A stretch of DNA of 64,000 nt from Bacillota bacterium (GTDB lineage: Bacteria; Bacillota; Clostridia; Lachnospirales; Lachnospiraceae): assembly GCA_023414355.1 (NCBI GenBank), contig JAEZOB010000040.1, forward strand, positions 186,001 through 250,000. The letters run 5' to 3'. The translations under genes and the position numbers were made by a program. This document shows, one piece after another, positions 9,466 to 18,091 of the stretch (position 1 is its first letter; the number at the start of each line of letters is the position of its first letter). The notes beneath the pieces were generated by a model. It searched no databases. It was not told the DNA's origin and saw nothing but the letters and a program-made list of their open reading frames with translations.

Positions 9466-10404
9466 ATGAAGTCAGAATTACAAAGCCAAAAAAACGGAAA
9501 GAAAAAATCTTTTTCTTTAAGAAGCTCATTCAATTCACAGCGTATCGTTCCCTACTTTTTTGTGATGCCGTTTATCATCAGCTTTCTGGTGTTTTTTCTC
9601 TATCCGATTATTTCATCAGTAATTATGAGCTTTCAAAGTATACAGGGCTTTAATGATGTAACATTTATTGGAACAAAAAACTATAAAAGTCTAATGAACC
9701 AACATTACTTTGCTGCGGTACGAGTGAGTTTTACTTATACTCTTTTAACGATAGCAATATTGATTCCCTTGCCACTCATTATAGCTGTCTTGTTAAATAA
9801 TAAACTACTAAAAGGTAAAAACTTTTTTCGCTCTGCATTGTTTTTACCGGCATTAACGTCTGTTATTGTGGCGGGAATGTTCTTTCGATATGCATTTTCT
9901 GAGCAGTCTACAGCCTTAGCGAATCAAATCATTGGAATATTCGGAATTAAGCCTCTTGCCTGGTTACAAACCGGTGGACCGGCAATGTTTGCGCTTGTCA
10001 TTCTTTGTGTATGGAGATGGCTGGGGGTTAATATTATTTATTTCTTATCCGGCTTACAAAGTATACCGGAGGAACTATATGAAGCAGCAGATATTGATGG
10101 TGCCAATGCGCTTCATAAGTTTTCTAAAATCACGATCCCTTCTTTGAAACCGGTTATTATTTATGTCGTAACAATCAGTGTTTATGGTGGCTTTGCTATG
10201 TTTGCTGAAAGCTTTGCTTATTGGACTTATCGTTCCCCCGGAGATATCGGGCTAACACTGGTTGGATATATTTACAGTACGGCCTTTAATAGCGCGGATT
10301 TTGGATTAGCAGCTGCAGTCGGGGTAACATTATTGCTCCTGATTATGACGGTCAATTTAATCCAATTAATGTTATTTGGATTTTTCAAAAAGGAGAGTGA
10401 CTAA
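9466..10404 (+). CDS. sugar ABC importer permease (UgpA/LacF type)
   Basis: A 312-residue inner-membrane permease of the MalF/UgpA class. A charged N-terminal tail is followed by six predicted membrane segments (first: FFVMPFIISFLVFFLYPIIS). The cytoplasmic EAA loop reads EELYEAADIDGANALHKFSKITIPSLKP (residues ~205-230), the docking site for the ATPase. The second ATG (9466) has AAGGAG at better spacing than the one at 9457. The stop codon is one base before the start of the partner permease. It forms the translocation pore with that partner. Confidence 0.9.
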   Translation: MKSELQSQKNGKKKSFSLRSSFNSQRIVPYFFVMPFIISFLVFFLYPIISSVIMSFQSIQGFNDVTFIGTKNYKSLMNQHYFAAVRVSFTYTLLTIAILIPLPLIIAVLLNNKLLKGKNFFRSALFLPALTSVIVAGMFFRYAFSEQSTALANQIIGIFGIKPLAWLQTGGPAMFALVILCVWRWLGVNIIYFLSGLQSIPEELYEAADIDGANALHKFSKITIPSLKPVIIYVVTISVYGGFAMFAESFAYWTYRSPGDIGLTLVGYIYSTAFNSADFGLAAAVGVTLLLLIMTVNLIQLMLFGFFKKESD

Positions 10405-10405
10405 G

Positions 10406-11254
10406 ATGGCTAATAAGTTCAACGGCAAAAATTGGGGTATAAAAATCTCCTTTGTAGCTTTACTCATCATAAGCTTATTAACACTTGCGCCTTTTCTGTT
10501 TTTGCTGCTCTCCTCCTTTAAACCAGGGGCAGAAGTGATAAAAAATGGACTAAGCTTGAACCCCCAATTTGATATAATGACGCTAAATAATTATGTGACC
10601 TTGTTTGTTAATCACGAGGGTGTATTCCTGAAATGGTTTACAAATAGCATAGTCATTACAGGCGTTTATACCGCTATGTCTCTGTTTTTTTCCTCACTTG
10701 TAGGGTATGGATTAGCGAAATATGAATTCAGAGGAAAAAACTTTATCTTTGGTATTGTTTTATTGGTTATGATGATACCTGTAGAAATACTTTTACTGCC
10801 TTTATATAAGTTAATGATTACCTTCAGTCTTATTGATAAAATACTTGGGGTTGTATTACCCTTTGCTGTATCACCTTTTGCAATTTTCTTTTTTAGACAA
10901 TCAGCTGTCGGCATACCTAAGGATTTTATGGAGGCAGCGCGAATAGATGGATGTACAGAGTTTGGTATATTTTTTAGAATTATGATACCTCTACTGAAGC
11001 CCGCTTTTGGTGCTATGACGATTTTACAGGCAATGAATAGCTGGAATAGTTTGGTTTGGCCAATGATTGTACTTAGAACTACTGAAAAGTTGACTTTACC
11101 TATTGGTTTGTCTTCCTTGATCACACCATATGGTAATGATTATGATATGTTGTTTCCGGGTGCGGTATTATCAATCATCCCGATCGTAATCATTTTCCTT
11201 GCTAATCAGAAGTCCTTTATGGCGGGATTAACGGCTGGAGGAGTAAAGGGTTAA
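10406..11254 (+). CDS. sugar ABC importer permease (AraQ/MsmG type)
   Basis: A 282-residue permease of the MalG class with six predicted membrane segments and the EAA loop FMEAARIDGCTEFGIFFRIMIPLLKP. The usual family ending is present (a final TM then MAGLTAGGVKG). ATG 10406 follows AGGAGAG at 10391-10397. The longer in-frame start at 10376 would overlap the previous gene and lacks a ribosome binding site. No ATPase gene follows; importers of this class commonly borrow a shared MsmX/UgpC-type ATPase encoded elsewhere, which I infer here. Confidence 0.9.
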   Translation: MANKFNGKNWGIKISFVALLIISLLTLAPFLFLLLSSFKPGAEVIKNGLSLNPQFDIMTLNNYVTLFVNHEGVFLKWFTNSIVITGVYTAMSLFFSSLVGYGLAKYEFRGKNFIFGIVLLVMMIPVEILLLPLYKLMITFSLIDKILGVVLPFAVSPFAIFFFRQSAVGIPKDFMEAARIDGCTEFGIFFRIMIPLLKPAFGAMTILQAMNSWNSLVWPMIVLRTTEKLTLPIGLSSLITPYGNDYDMLFPGAVLSIIPIVIIFLANQKSFMAGLTAGGVKG

Positions 11255-11297
11255 ACCTATAACATATCATCAGATTTTGAAAAGGAGGAGATTCCCT

Positions 11298-12257
11298 TTG
11301 GAAACTAAAGATTGTATGAAACCGTTAATTGAACAGAGAGCGGATCCCTATATATATCGCCATACGGACGGATATTATTATTTTACGGCATCAGTACCTA
11401 CCTACGATTACATCGAGTTAAGAAGGTCAAAAACGATAGAAGGACTAGCAACAGCAGAAACCTTTGTGGTTTGGAAAAAACATGAGAACGGTCCGATGAG
11501 TGAACATATATGGGCACCGGAACTCCATTATCTTGATAATCAATGGATTATCTATTTCGCAGCAGGTAGAAAAGAGGATATCTGGAATATTCGCCCCTAT
11601 GTCCTGCTGTGTAGTGGAGCTGATCCTTTGAAAGATGCTTGGATAGAGAAGGGTATGATGCAGAAGGCAGTCGATGATCCTTATTCTTTTACAGATTTTT
11701 CACTGGATGCTACAGTTTTTGAACACAGAAATAAAAGATATTTTGTATGGGCGCAAAAAGTAGGTGGAGAAAAGGGAATATCAAATCTATATATTGCAGA
11801 AATGGAAACACCCTGGCAACTTAAGACAGTACAGGTACTCCTAACAACCCCGGATTACGATTGGGAAAGGATCGGATTTTGGGTGAATGAAGGACCGGCT
11901 GTGCTAGAAAGACAGGGAAAGGTCTTTCTCACTTATTCTGCAAGCGCAACTGGAGCATGTTATTGCATGGGACTTTTGTCAGCAGAGGAAGACTCCGATT
12001 TGTTAGATCCGGCATCATGGACTAAGTCTAGAACCCCGATCTTTAGCACAGATGCACGGAAAGGTATTTTTGGACCAGGTCATAACAGCTTCACGGTATC
12101 AGAAACAGGAGAAGACCTTGTTATTTTCCATGCACGACCTTATGAAGAGATTATTGGGGATCCGCTTTATGATCCCAATCGTCATACCATGGTCATGAAA
12201 TTAACATGGCTTCAAGATGGTACACCCTGCTTTTCAAATGAAAGAAGCTTTCTATAG
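11298..12257 (+). CDS. intracellular GH43 family glycosidase
   Basis: A 319-residue protein with the five-bladed GH43 signature. The catalytic base is D16 in RADPYIY, the pKa-modulating Asp is D137 in FSLDATVF, and the general acid is E198 in WVNEGPAV. IWAPELHY and GPGHNSF are further family landmarks. There is no signal peptide, so it acts on oligosaccharides after import. GH43 enzymes are mostly arabinofuranosidases, xylosidases or arabinanases; the exact substrate cannot be read here. The start is taken as TTG 11298, 9 bases after AGGAGG (11283-11288); the TTG at 11277 lies upstream of that box and ATG 11316 is too far away. It is the last gene of the importer operon, closed by the terminator at 12341. 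Confidence 0.85.
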   Translation: METKDCMKPLIEQRADPYIYRHTDGYYYFTASVPTYDYIELRRSKTIEGLATAETFVVWKKHENGPMSEHIWAPELHYLDNQWIIYFAAGRKEDIWNIRPYVLLCSGADPLKDAWIEKGMMQKAVDDPYSFTDFSLDATVFEHRNKRYFVWAQKVGGEKGISNLYIAEMETPWQLKTVQVLLTTPDYDWERIGFWVNEGPAVLERQGKVFLTYSASATGACYCMGLLSAEEDSDLLDPASWTKSRTPIFSTDARKGIFGPGHNSFTVSETGEDLVIFHARPYEEIIGDPLYDPNRHTMVMKLTWLQDGTPCFSNERSFL

Positions 12258-12340
12258 TATTAGAGTGTGATAGAAACGATTACTATTCATCTTTTTATGT
12301 TATTGCTATAGCCGGAAAGAACTTTGAGATATAAATAATG

Positions 12341-12378
12341 AGGCACCACCATTTTTGAAATAAGAATGGTGGTGCCTT
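12341..12378. terminator. bidirectional intrinsic terminator
   Basis: A 13-bp stem (AGGCACCACCATT and its complement) closes an 11-nt loop, followed by TTTTCTTGT on the right. On the opposite strand there is only a short ATTTAT stretch. It separates the GH43 gene from the convergent padR gene. Confidence 0.85.
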
Positions 12379-12397
12379 TTCTTGTCAATGCTATTTT

Positions 12398-12961
12398 TTA
12401 ATATAAGGAAGTGATCTTCTCGCGCTTTGTGAAGGATCCATCTTCTATATCATGGATTATATTTTCCAGTAGTTTGATTTCGATTTTGCAATACTCCAAT
12501 CCGGAGGCCATAATCTCCAGACCATATTTGGGTATTTTCAACTCATGGTATTTATAGGATGCCTGAAATTCATCCAAAAACTTGCGAGTACCTTCCAGAC
12601 GAACCTTCAACGCCAGGAGTAATTCCTCCGGTTTCATATGCTTCATAAATGCGATAGCTTCATGTAACGGGAAATAGATCCGCTGAGGCTGAAGGAGCTC
12701 TTTGGTTAGAAGAGTATGAAATTCTTTCTTTCCGGCCTCTGTGATGGCATAGACAGTTTTCTCAGGATGATTTGTGCCACCTATCACGGAATCGACTTTG
12801 ATCAAGCCGCTTTTCTCAAGCTGCTCAACAGTGTAGTACAGAGAGCCTTTCTGTATTTTAATATACTGATCTAAACTTCTTCGCTTAATTAACTGTTGAA
12901 TTTCATATGGATGATTGTTCCCTTCCATTAAAATTCCGAGTACTACTACTTTCATCGACAT
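12398..12961 (-). CDS. PadR family transcriptional regulator
   Basis: A 187-residue PadR regulator. The winged helix-turn-helix spans residues ~3-85 (HPYEIQQLIKRRSLDQYIKIQKGSLYYTVEQLEKSGLI, then TVYAITEAGKKEFHTLL). The C-terminal ~90 residues are the helical dimerisation/effector region (PadR_C / Vir-like). The start is ATG 12961 (MSMK), preceded by AGAAGG. The gene begins inside the 3' end of the efflux pump gene (overlap ~59 bp in another frame), so the two are translationally linked. PadR proteins encoded with drug pumps usually repress them when no drug is present; the palindrome at 14511 is the likely site unless the divergent TetR uses it. Confidence 0.85.
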   Translation of the reverse strand: MSMKVVVLGILMEGNNHPYEIQQLIKRRSLDQYIKIQKGSLYYTVEQLEKSGLIKVDSVIGGTNHPEKTVYAITEAGKKEFHTLLTKELLQPQRIYFPLHEAIAFMKHMKPEELLLALKVRLEGTRKFLDEFQASYKYHELKIPKYGLEIMASGLEYCKIEIKLLENIIHDIEDGSFTKREKITSLY

Positions 12962-14459
12962 GCATTGCACCTTCTCTAATCTGCAATTTATGGTTTCCCA
13001 TAATTATAATGAAAACTAAAGATAAAGTCAACGGAATCATAGTATATAAGAAGGTATGAGTGATAGAGCCGGCCAGAAGCTTTGTCATCTGGGTCAGTGT
13101 AGAAGCCGGAATGAGTGCTCTGACCTGCGGCTGCAGGAGGGTTCGGGCCTCCAATTTCTGACCATACTCAAGCATACCGGGTAACTCTTTGGAAAAGGAA
13201 GCGTTCATGAGGTGGCTTTGGATGGCTCCAAAGATCGTAATACCAAAAGTCATTCCAAGTGAGCGGAAAAAGGTAACAGAAGAGGTTGCCGCGCCTGTGT
13301 CCTTCGGTGAGATCTGATCTGTCGAAGACATCATTAATACGGAAAAAGAGATTCCAACGCCGATGCCGGTAATAATCATATAAAGGATCATCATCAGATT
13401 AGAGGAGTGCATCGTCAGTGTACTCAATGAATACAGACCGATTAAAAATGTAAAGGCAGAAAGTAGCATTAGTAAGCGGTACGAAAATCTTCTGATTAAG
13501 GACCCTCCAATCTGACTTCCTAAAACACTTGCAAGCATCATGGGCATGAGAACTAAACCGGAGTGTGTTGCAGTATTACCATTGACCCCTTGAATAAAGA
13601 TAGGAATGTAGATGATTGATATAATAAATACAGAACCAAAAAGTAAACCTATTAATTGGCTACAGGCAAAAAGCTTTCCTCGAAACAGGTGAAGAGGAAT
13701 AATCGGAACCTCTGCATGAAATTCAGTAAACAGGAAGAGAATGAAGCAGACTCCAAAAGACAGAAGTAAGCTGATAATCTGCCAGGAATTCCAGGGAAAC
13801 TGGTTTCCGCCAAGATCAAGACTAAACATCAGGGAAGTAACACCCGCTATTAGAAAGAAGGAACCTAACCAGTCAATCTTCATGCGTGAATGATTCTGAG
13901 ATTCACGATATCCTATGATAACAAAGAGAACAGCCAGGATACCAAGCGGGACATTCAAAAGGAAAGCATAGCGCCAGGAGGCGTGATCTGAAAGTAAAGA
14001 TCCAACCAAAGGACCAAATATACTGCTGATACCAAATGCTGCACCAAATAAACCTGAGAATTTACCCCGATTCTCAGGGGGAACGATATCAAAAATAATG
14101 CTAAAAGCGATGGGCATGATGGCACCTCCGCCAATACCCTGAATTGCTCGAAATAGGATCAGCTGTTCCATAGAGGCAGCATTGCCGCACAGTAGGGAAC
14201 CAATACAAAATAAAGCAATTCCGAACAGAAAGAATCGTTTACGTCCGTACATATCGGATAAACGTCCATAAATAGGAGTCACAGCAACGCTCGTAATTAA
14301 ATAAGCGGACGAAATCCATGCCATCAGACTCATCTTTCCAAAGTCAGAGATGATACTCCCCATAGCGGTAGAAACTATGGTGCTGTCCATGGATGCGATT
14401 ATTATTCCAATCAATAGACCGCAGACAAGTAAGTTGAATTTTTTCTTTTCAGTATTCAT
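12903..14459 (-). CDS. DHA2-type MFS multidrug exporter (EmrB/QacA family)
   Basis: A 518-residue membrane transporter with 14 predicted TM segments. Family motifs are D-S-T-I in MDSTIVSTAMG (TM1), the loop GRLSDMYGRKR (motif A), LFRAIQGIGGGAIMP (motif B) and GAAFGISSIFGPLVGSLL (antiporter motif C). It should expel lipophilic or cationic drugs in exchange for protons. It is the first gene of a minus-strand unit with padR overlapping its end. Its promoter (TTGACA at 14564-14559, 17-bp spacer, TATTAT) is covered by a perfect 16-bp palindrome and a half-site, so drug-dependent repression is expected. Substrates cannot be predicted. Confidence 0.9.
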   Translation of the reverse strand: MNTEKKKFNLLVCGLLIGIIIASMDSTIVSTAMGSIISDFGKMSLMAWISSAYLITSVAVTPIYGRLSDMYGRKRFFLFGIALFCIGSLLCGNAASMEQLILFRAIQGIGGGAIMPIAFSIIFDIVPPENRGKFSGLFGAAFGISSIFGPLVGSLLSDHASWRYAFLLNVPLGILAVLFVIIGYRESQNHSRMKIDWLGSFFLIAGVTSLMFSLDLGGNQFPWNSWQIISLLLSFGVCFILFLFTEFHAEVPIIPLHLFRGKLFACSQLIGLLFGSVFIISIIYIPIFIQGVNGNTATHSGLVLMPMMLASVLGSQIGGSLIRRFSYRLLMLLSAFTFLIGLYSLSTLTMHSSNLMMILYMIITGIGVGISFSVLMMSSTDQISPKDTGAATSSVTFFRSLGMTFGITIFGAIQSHLMNASFSKELPGMLEYGQKLEARTLLQPQVRALIPASTLTQMTKLLAGSITHTFLYTMIPLTLSLVFIIIMGNHKLQIREGAMHVDESSSTRNFNGREQSSI

Positions 14460-14510
14460 AACATCCTCATTTCTCTCGCGACAAGCGAGTATATATATTT
14501 ACAACGAAGG

Positions 14511-14564
14511 TAGTCTAATTAGACTAACAAAACGTATAATAGTACAATTAGACTAATATGTCAA
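14511..14564 (-). promoter_or_regulatory. efflux pump promoter with palindromic operator
   Basis: On the minus strand, TTGACA (14564-14559) and TATTAT (14541-14536) are exactly 17 bp apart. The perfect palindrome TAGTCTAATTAGACTA (14511-14526) covers the expected transcription start, and a copy of its half, AATTAGACTA (14546-14555), lies in the spacer. This is the geometry of a repressor site. The binder is either PadR (12398) or TetR (14797). Confidence 0.75.
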
Positions 14565-14710
14565 TATAATACTTAAAATTATTTTCCATATTCCTGCTGA
14601 AAGTAAAAGCTACTCTAAATAGACGAATTAGATTTGAAATTTTTTCATCAGCTCTTTTCAATCGATCTATGACAAGTGGGAACTGATATGATATAAATAG
14701 TTTCTACACA

Positions 14711-14774
14711 TTGACAAATGAAGAGCGATATTATATATTAGTATTGTTGATATTGCATAAAAATAGTATATAAT
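14711..14774 (+). promoter_or_regulatory. promoters for the divergent tetR gene
   Basis: Two sigma-A-like promoters face the tetR gene: TTGACA (14711) with TATATT 17 bp on, and TTGATA (14747) with TATAAT (14769) 16 bp on. An AGTCTA half-site, matching half of the palindrome at 14511, lies at ~14786 between the second -10 and the start codon. This hints that the same repressor touches both sides. Confidence 0.55.
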
Positions 14775-14796
14775 ATAGAGAGGGCAGTCTATTAAT

Positions 14797-15348
14797 ATGA
14801 AACAGCAGATCATAGAGGAATGTATTGCACTATTTAACGAAAAAGGTTGCCGATTTACTCTGGACGATATCGTACAGAGGCTTAAAATCAGTAGAAAAAC
14901 AATTTATAAATATTTCCTGAGTAAGGAGGATATCTTTAAGGCCATTATCGATGAGGCATATGATGATATTCATTTTAAGCAGAATTTGATTTTCAATGAT
15001 GATGTGCTTACGATCAAAGAGAAAATGTATGCGGTATGTACGGTTGAAACAAAGTATGATAATCAGATGAGACTGGATCGAATCTATGAATCAGAGCAAT
15101 CTCTGCCGGAGGTTTATCAGTATTTTATGAAAAAATATGAGGTTGGCTGGGATATTATTTGTGAGCTTCTGAAACAGGGAATCCGGGAAGGTGTGTTTGA
15201 AGAGGTGAATATTGCCTTGGTAATACAGCTTTTAATCAATGGAATGAAGATGCTTTGTCAGGGTAATTTTCAGGAGGAGAATAAGATTACCTATAAGCAG
15301 GGATTGGAACAGACAGTAAACATTATCATCAAAGGAATATCAAAATAA
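14797..15348 (+). CDS. TetR/AcrR family regulator
   Basis: A 183-residue regulator with an N-terminal TetR helix-turn-helix (residues ~5-50: CRFTLDDIVQRLKISRKTIYKYFLSKEDIF) and a variable ligand-binding C-terminal region. It is divergent from the MFS drug pump and 62 bp upstream of a GPH-type sugar symporter gene on its own strand, so it could control either. The start has only a weak AGAGGG box. Its promoter contains an AGTCTA half-site shared with the pump operator. The effector is unknown. Confidence 0.85.
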   Translation: MKQQIIEECIALFNEKGCRFTLDDIVQRLKISRKTIYKYFLSKEDIFKAIIDEAYDDIHFKQNLIFNDDVLTIKEKMYAVCTVETKYDNQMRLDRIYESEQSLPEVYQYFMKKYEVGWDIICELLKQGIREGVFEEVNIALVIQLLINGMKMLCQGNFQEENKITYKQGLEQTVNIIIKGISK

Positions 15349-15410
15349 ATCGATGGATAGGAATTTAAAGATTTATTAAAGGAATTTAATATACGATAAG
15401 GAGATTTTTT

Positions 15411-16799
15411 ATGGATGAAAAAGTATCTTTGAAATCAAAACTATGGCTATCAAGTGCAGATGGTTTCTGTGGTATCTTATGCGGCTTGATCACCGGCGGA
15501 GGATTAACTTATTTTTTTACTAAGTGGATGGGTCTTGATACGGCCAAGGCTTCTCTGGTATGGTTGATCTTCGGCATCTGGAATGCATTCAATGATCCAC
15601 TGTTTGGGTTTATCTCGGACCGCACCAAGTCGAAAATCGGCAGAAGGCTTCCCTACATCAGGTATGGTGCACCGATTTATGCCGTTGCTTTTATATTATG
15701 TTGGATAAAATGGCCCTTCGCGGGAAATCAATGGGGAATGTTTTTTCAGATGCTGATCTCTCTTTTCCTGTTTGACAGTCTTTACACCTCAATTGCGACG
15801 GCACTTTATGTCATGCCGTATGAGATAGCGGTATCCAACAAGGCTCGTGGCTCCATATTCATCTGGAAACTGTTCTTCAGTCTCATAGCACTGGCATTTC
15901 CTCTCATTCTTATGCCAATGATAAAGCTGGAGCCGGGGGATGATCCTTATAGATTTCAGCTGATCATGTCTGTGATTGGAGCTGCTGCAGGACTAATTAT
16001 CTTCTTCAGTACCTTCTTTTATTCGGAAAAGGGCTATACCAAGGAGCAAGAGCAGCCACCGTTTTTTAAAGCACTGATCGAATGCTTTAAGAACAAGCCA
16101 TTCATCATCTTTGAAGTCATCAGCTTTACAGTCATCTACATACAGAATTGTCTCTCCCTGGGAGTGAATTATTACTTCACGGAGTTTAGTATCTCCATGC
16201 TGCCCTGTTATATCGCGCTGCTTCTTGGAGCAGCAGTCGGAATCGTATTGTGGATCAAGAAACAGGTTACCTGGGGAGTTCGTAAATGTGTCATGGTCAT
16301 GTGCCTGGTATTTTCCATCGGTTGTTTCGCCATGTCCTTTGGCGGAGGAATGCTGCCGGTTGCCGCCTTCGGTTTCTTTACTGTCGGGTTTGGATTTGCC
16401 GGGGGTATGTACCTGATCCCCTTGATGAATGGTGACGTCATCGATTTTGACGAAAGCAAGACATCACTTCGCAGGGAAGGTATGTATGCAGGGGTCAACA
16501 GCCTGATCACAAAGCCTGCCATGAGTATCGCCACTTCTGCATTCCTTACCATTACCACTGCCTTTGGATACGATACCACATTAAAAGCAGGCTTGCAGTC
16601 AGCAAGCGCGGAGAGAGGAATATTAATCGGATGGATGCTGATTCCGGCAATTCTCCTGTTAATCTGCTTCTTCTCTATGCTATTGTATCCTCTGAATGGT
16701 GAAAAGTGGAATGCGACGAAGGCTGGACTGGAGAAGCTTCATAATGAGAAGGAAGAGGAATATCTGAAAGGATTGGGCTTTCAGGTAACAGAAAGATAA
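15411..16799 (+). CDS. GPH family (MelB-like) sugar:cation symporter
   Basis: A 462-residue, 12-TM transporter of the glycoside-pentoside-hexuronide family. The hallmark is the TM2-TM3 loop AFNDPLFGFISDRTKSKIGRR followed by PYIRYGAPIYAV, with the cation-binding Asp of NDP. The second half carries a family-typical GGMYLIPLMNGDVIDFDESKTSLRREGMYAGV (the last 30 residues here span 16396-16490). The substrate is probably a sugar, glycoside or uronide taken up with Na+ or H+. A family-typical spacing of TMs supports a complete gene. It has its own GGAG box (15401-15404) and may be co-transcribed with tetR; no catabolic enzyme is adjacent. Confidence 0.85.
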   Translation: MDEKVSLKSKLWLSSADGFCGILCGLITGGGLTYFFTKWMGLDTAKASLVWLIFGIWNAFNDPLFGFISDRTKSKIGRRLPYIRYGAPIYAVAFILCWIKWPFAGNQWGMFFQMLISLFLFDSLYTSIATALYVMPYEIAVSNKARGSIFIWKLFFSLIALAFPLILMPMIKLEPGDDPYRFQLIMSVIGAAAGLIIFFSTFFYSEKGYTKEQEQPPFFKALIECFKNKPFIIFEVISFTVIYIQNCLSLGVNYYFTEFSISMLPCYIALLLGAAVGIVLWIKKQVTWGVRKCVMVMCLVFSIGCFAMSFGGGMLPVAAFGFFTVGFGFAGGMYLIPLMNGDVIDFDESKTSLRREGMYAGVNSLITKPAMSIATSAFLTITTAFGYDTTLKAGLQSASAERGILIGWMLIPAILLLICFFSMLLYPLNGEKWNATKAGLEKLHNEKEEEYLKGLGFQVTER

Positions 16800-17218
16800 T
16801 GATATCGGTAAGTCAGATAAAATGGAAGGTACCTGCTAAAGTATCGGTAGGTAGCTGTTCTCGCTAAGACATTGCTTTATCATAGCATCAGAATAGCACT
16901 TTATAATTAAAAGAACTGATCATAGATGGTATAAAATAGTATGCTCCTTTTGCAGATGACAGGTTTCAAATGCAAGAGGAGCATATTATTATGATAAAGT
17001 AAATTTTATGATTTTTCTATTTCTTTCCTTTGGTTGGGAAATATTTTCATAAATGCCTTTTGTTTTTATAAGTCTTGCTATTTTAATACTTTAAAATTCT
17101 ACTTTTAATGTAATGTAAAATATAGTATAATCGTCTATGACAAAAATCGATATTTAACAACAGAATAACCCAAAATAGTATTTATCAAAACTTTAATTAT
17201 ACAGCGGGAGATACTCAG
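16800..17218. other. intergenic region with one hairpin
   Basis: This 419-bp region holds no gene. At 16940-16985 TATGCTCCTTTTGCA and TGCAAGAGGAGCATA form a near-perfect 15-bp stem around a 16-nt loop, followed by ATTATT. It is a possible terminator for the symporter gene. A TATAAT at 17126-17131 is a candidate -10 box for the PilZ gene, without a clear -35. Confidence 0.5.
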
Positions 17219-17848
17219 ATGAAATTAGTAGATATTGAGACAGAAAACAAGCTGTTATTGAAATTTAAATATAAAGAAGAACATTACAGTATGATCGTGG
17301 ATTTGATTGCCAAGAATAGTAAGTATATTATCATTCCGTCTATATTGGATAATAATCAGGTGATAGATCCTGAAACCCTGGAAGAGGCAGAATTAATCTA
17401 TACGGTAAAAGAGGGGGTCTTCAAATTCGAAGATCTGTCAATGAAGACGGCTTCTGCTATGAGCATGAGAGTATATCATGTCAGTTCACAGGAGGATGTT
17501 AACCGATTAAACCGTAGAAACGCATATCGTGTGTTTATCGGCGAAGTGGTAACTGTCACAGTGGCCAATGAGAAGGGAAGCATCAGAAATGTAGAAGGAG
17601 TATTAAAAAATATTAGTGTTACAGGGATGGGGATTATACTAAAGCAGGAGTTTGAAGTAGGGACTATGATGAGAATTCTCTATAATTGTGATGGAGTCCA
17701 TTTCCTGCTACAGGGCGCGGTCATAAGAAAAGAAAAAGTGAAAGGTTATCGGGCGTTTTCCTATGGCTGCCTTTTCAAAGAACCGGATAATAAGTTAAAC
17801 AGAATACTGATTCAAAAACAGCTTAGGAATAAAAAAGTAAATGCCTAA
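17219..17848 (+). CDS. PilZ domain c-di-GMP-binding protein (YcgR-like)
   Basis: A 209-residue protein. The N-terminal ~90 residues are a beta-rich YcgR-like flagellar-brake (YcgR_2) region. Residues ~98-205 form a PilZ domain with both c-di-GMP contact motifs: RRNAYR (RxxxR type, residues ~99-104) and NISVTGMG (the (D/N)xSxxG motif, ~129-136). By family knowledge such proteins bind c-di-GMP and slow flagella or alter surface behaviour. The GGGAG box precedes the ATG. It is a single-gene unit ending in the terminator at 17848. Another c-di-GMP gene, an AraC-GGDEF fusion, lies at 28888 in this window. Confidence 0.85.
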   Translation: MKLVDIETENKLLLKFKYKEEHYSMIVDLIAKNSKYIIIPSILDNNQVIDPETLEEAELIYTVKEGVFKFEDLSMKTASAMSMRVYHVSSQEDVNRLNRRNAYRVFIGEVVTVTVANEKGSIRNVEGVLKNISVTGMGIILKQEFEVGTMMRILYNCDGVHFLLQGAVIRKEKVKGYRAFSYGCLFKEPDNKLNRILIQKQLRNKKVNA

Positions 17849-17883
17849 GAGATATCATGAGGAATAACATGATATCTCTTTTT
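17848..17883 (+). terminator. intrinsic terminator after the PilZ gene
   Basis: A perfect 12-bp stem (AGAGATATCATG, 17848-17859, with its complement at 17868-17879) closes an 8-nt loop and runs into TTTTT. A related sequence occurs at 21613, at the far side of the two-component/ABC exporter module. Confidence 0.9.
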
Positions 17884-18091
17884 GATTCAGAAAACATTTC
17901 CTTGAACATTTACAGAGGTTTGATGAGGAACAATGGGTGGAAGGTATTATGCTATTGTTGTACAAGTATTGTTATTCAAATGTCTGACTTCACGGTAAAT
18001 AAAAGTACGTTGACAGGAATAATGTGGAAAGATAGAATGTCAATTAGCAGTTAATGTAAACTGTCAATAACGATAAAAGAGGTTATGTATC

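Noticed and set aside
10666..11124. 152-codon open frame antisense to the second permease
   Set aside because: The permease has clear family motifs; the antisense frame has no ribosome binding site and arises from codon bias.
17857..18054. 65-codon open frame after the PilZ gene
   Set aside because: It starts inside the terminator hairpin at 17848-17883, has no family similarity I can see, and its only start signal is the loop of that hairpin.
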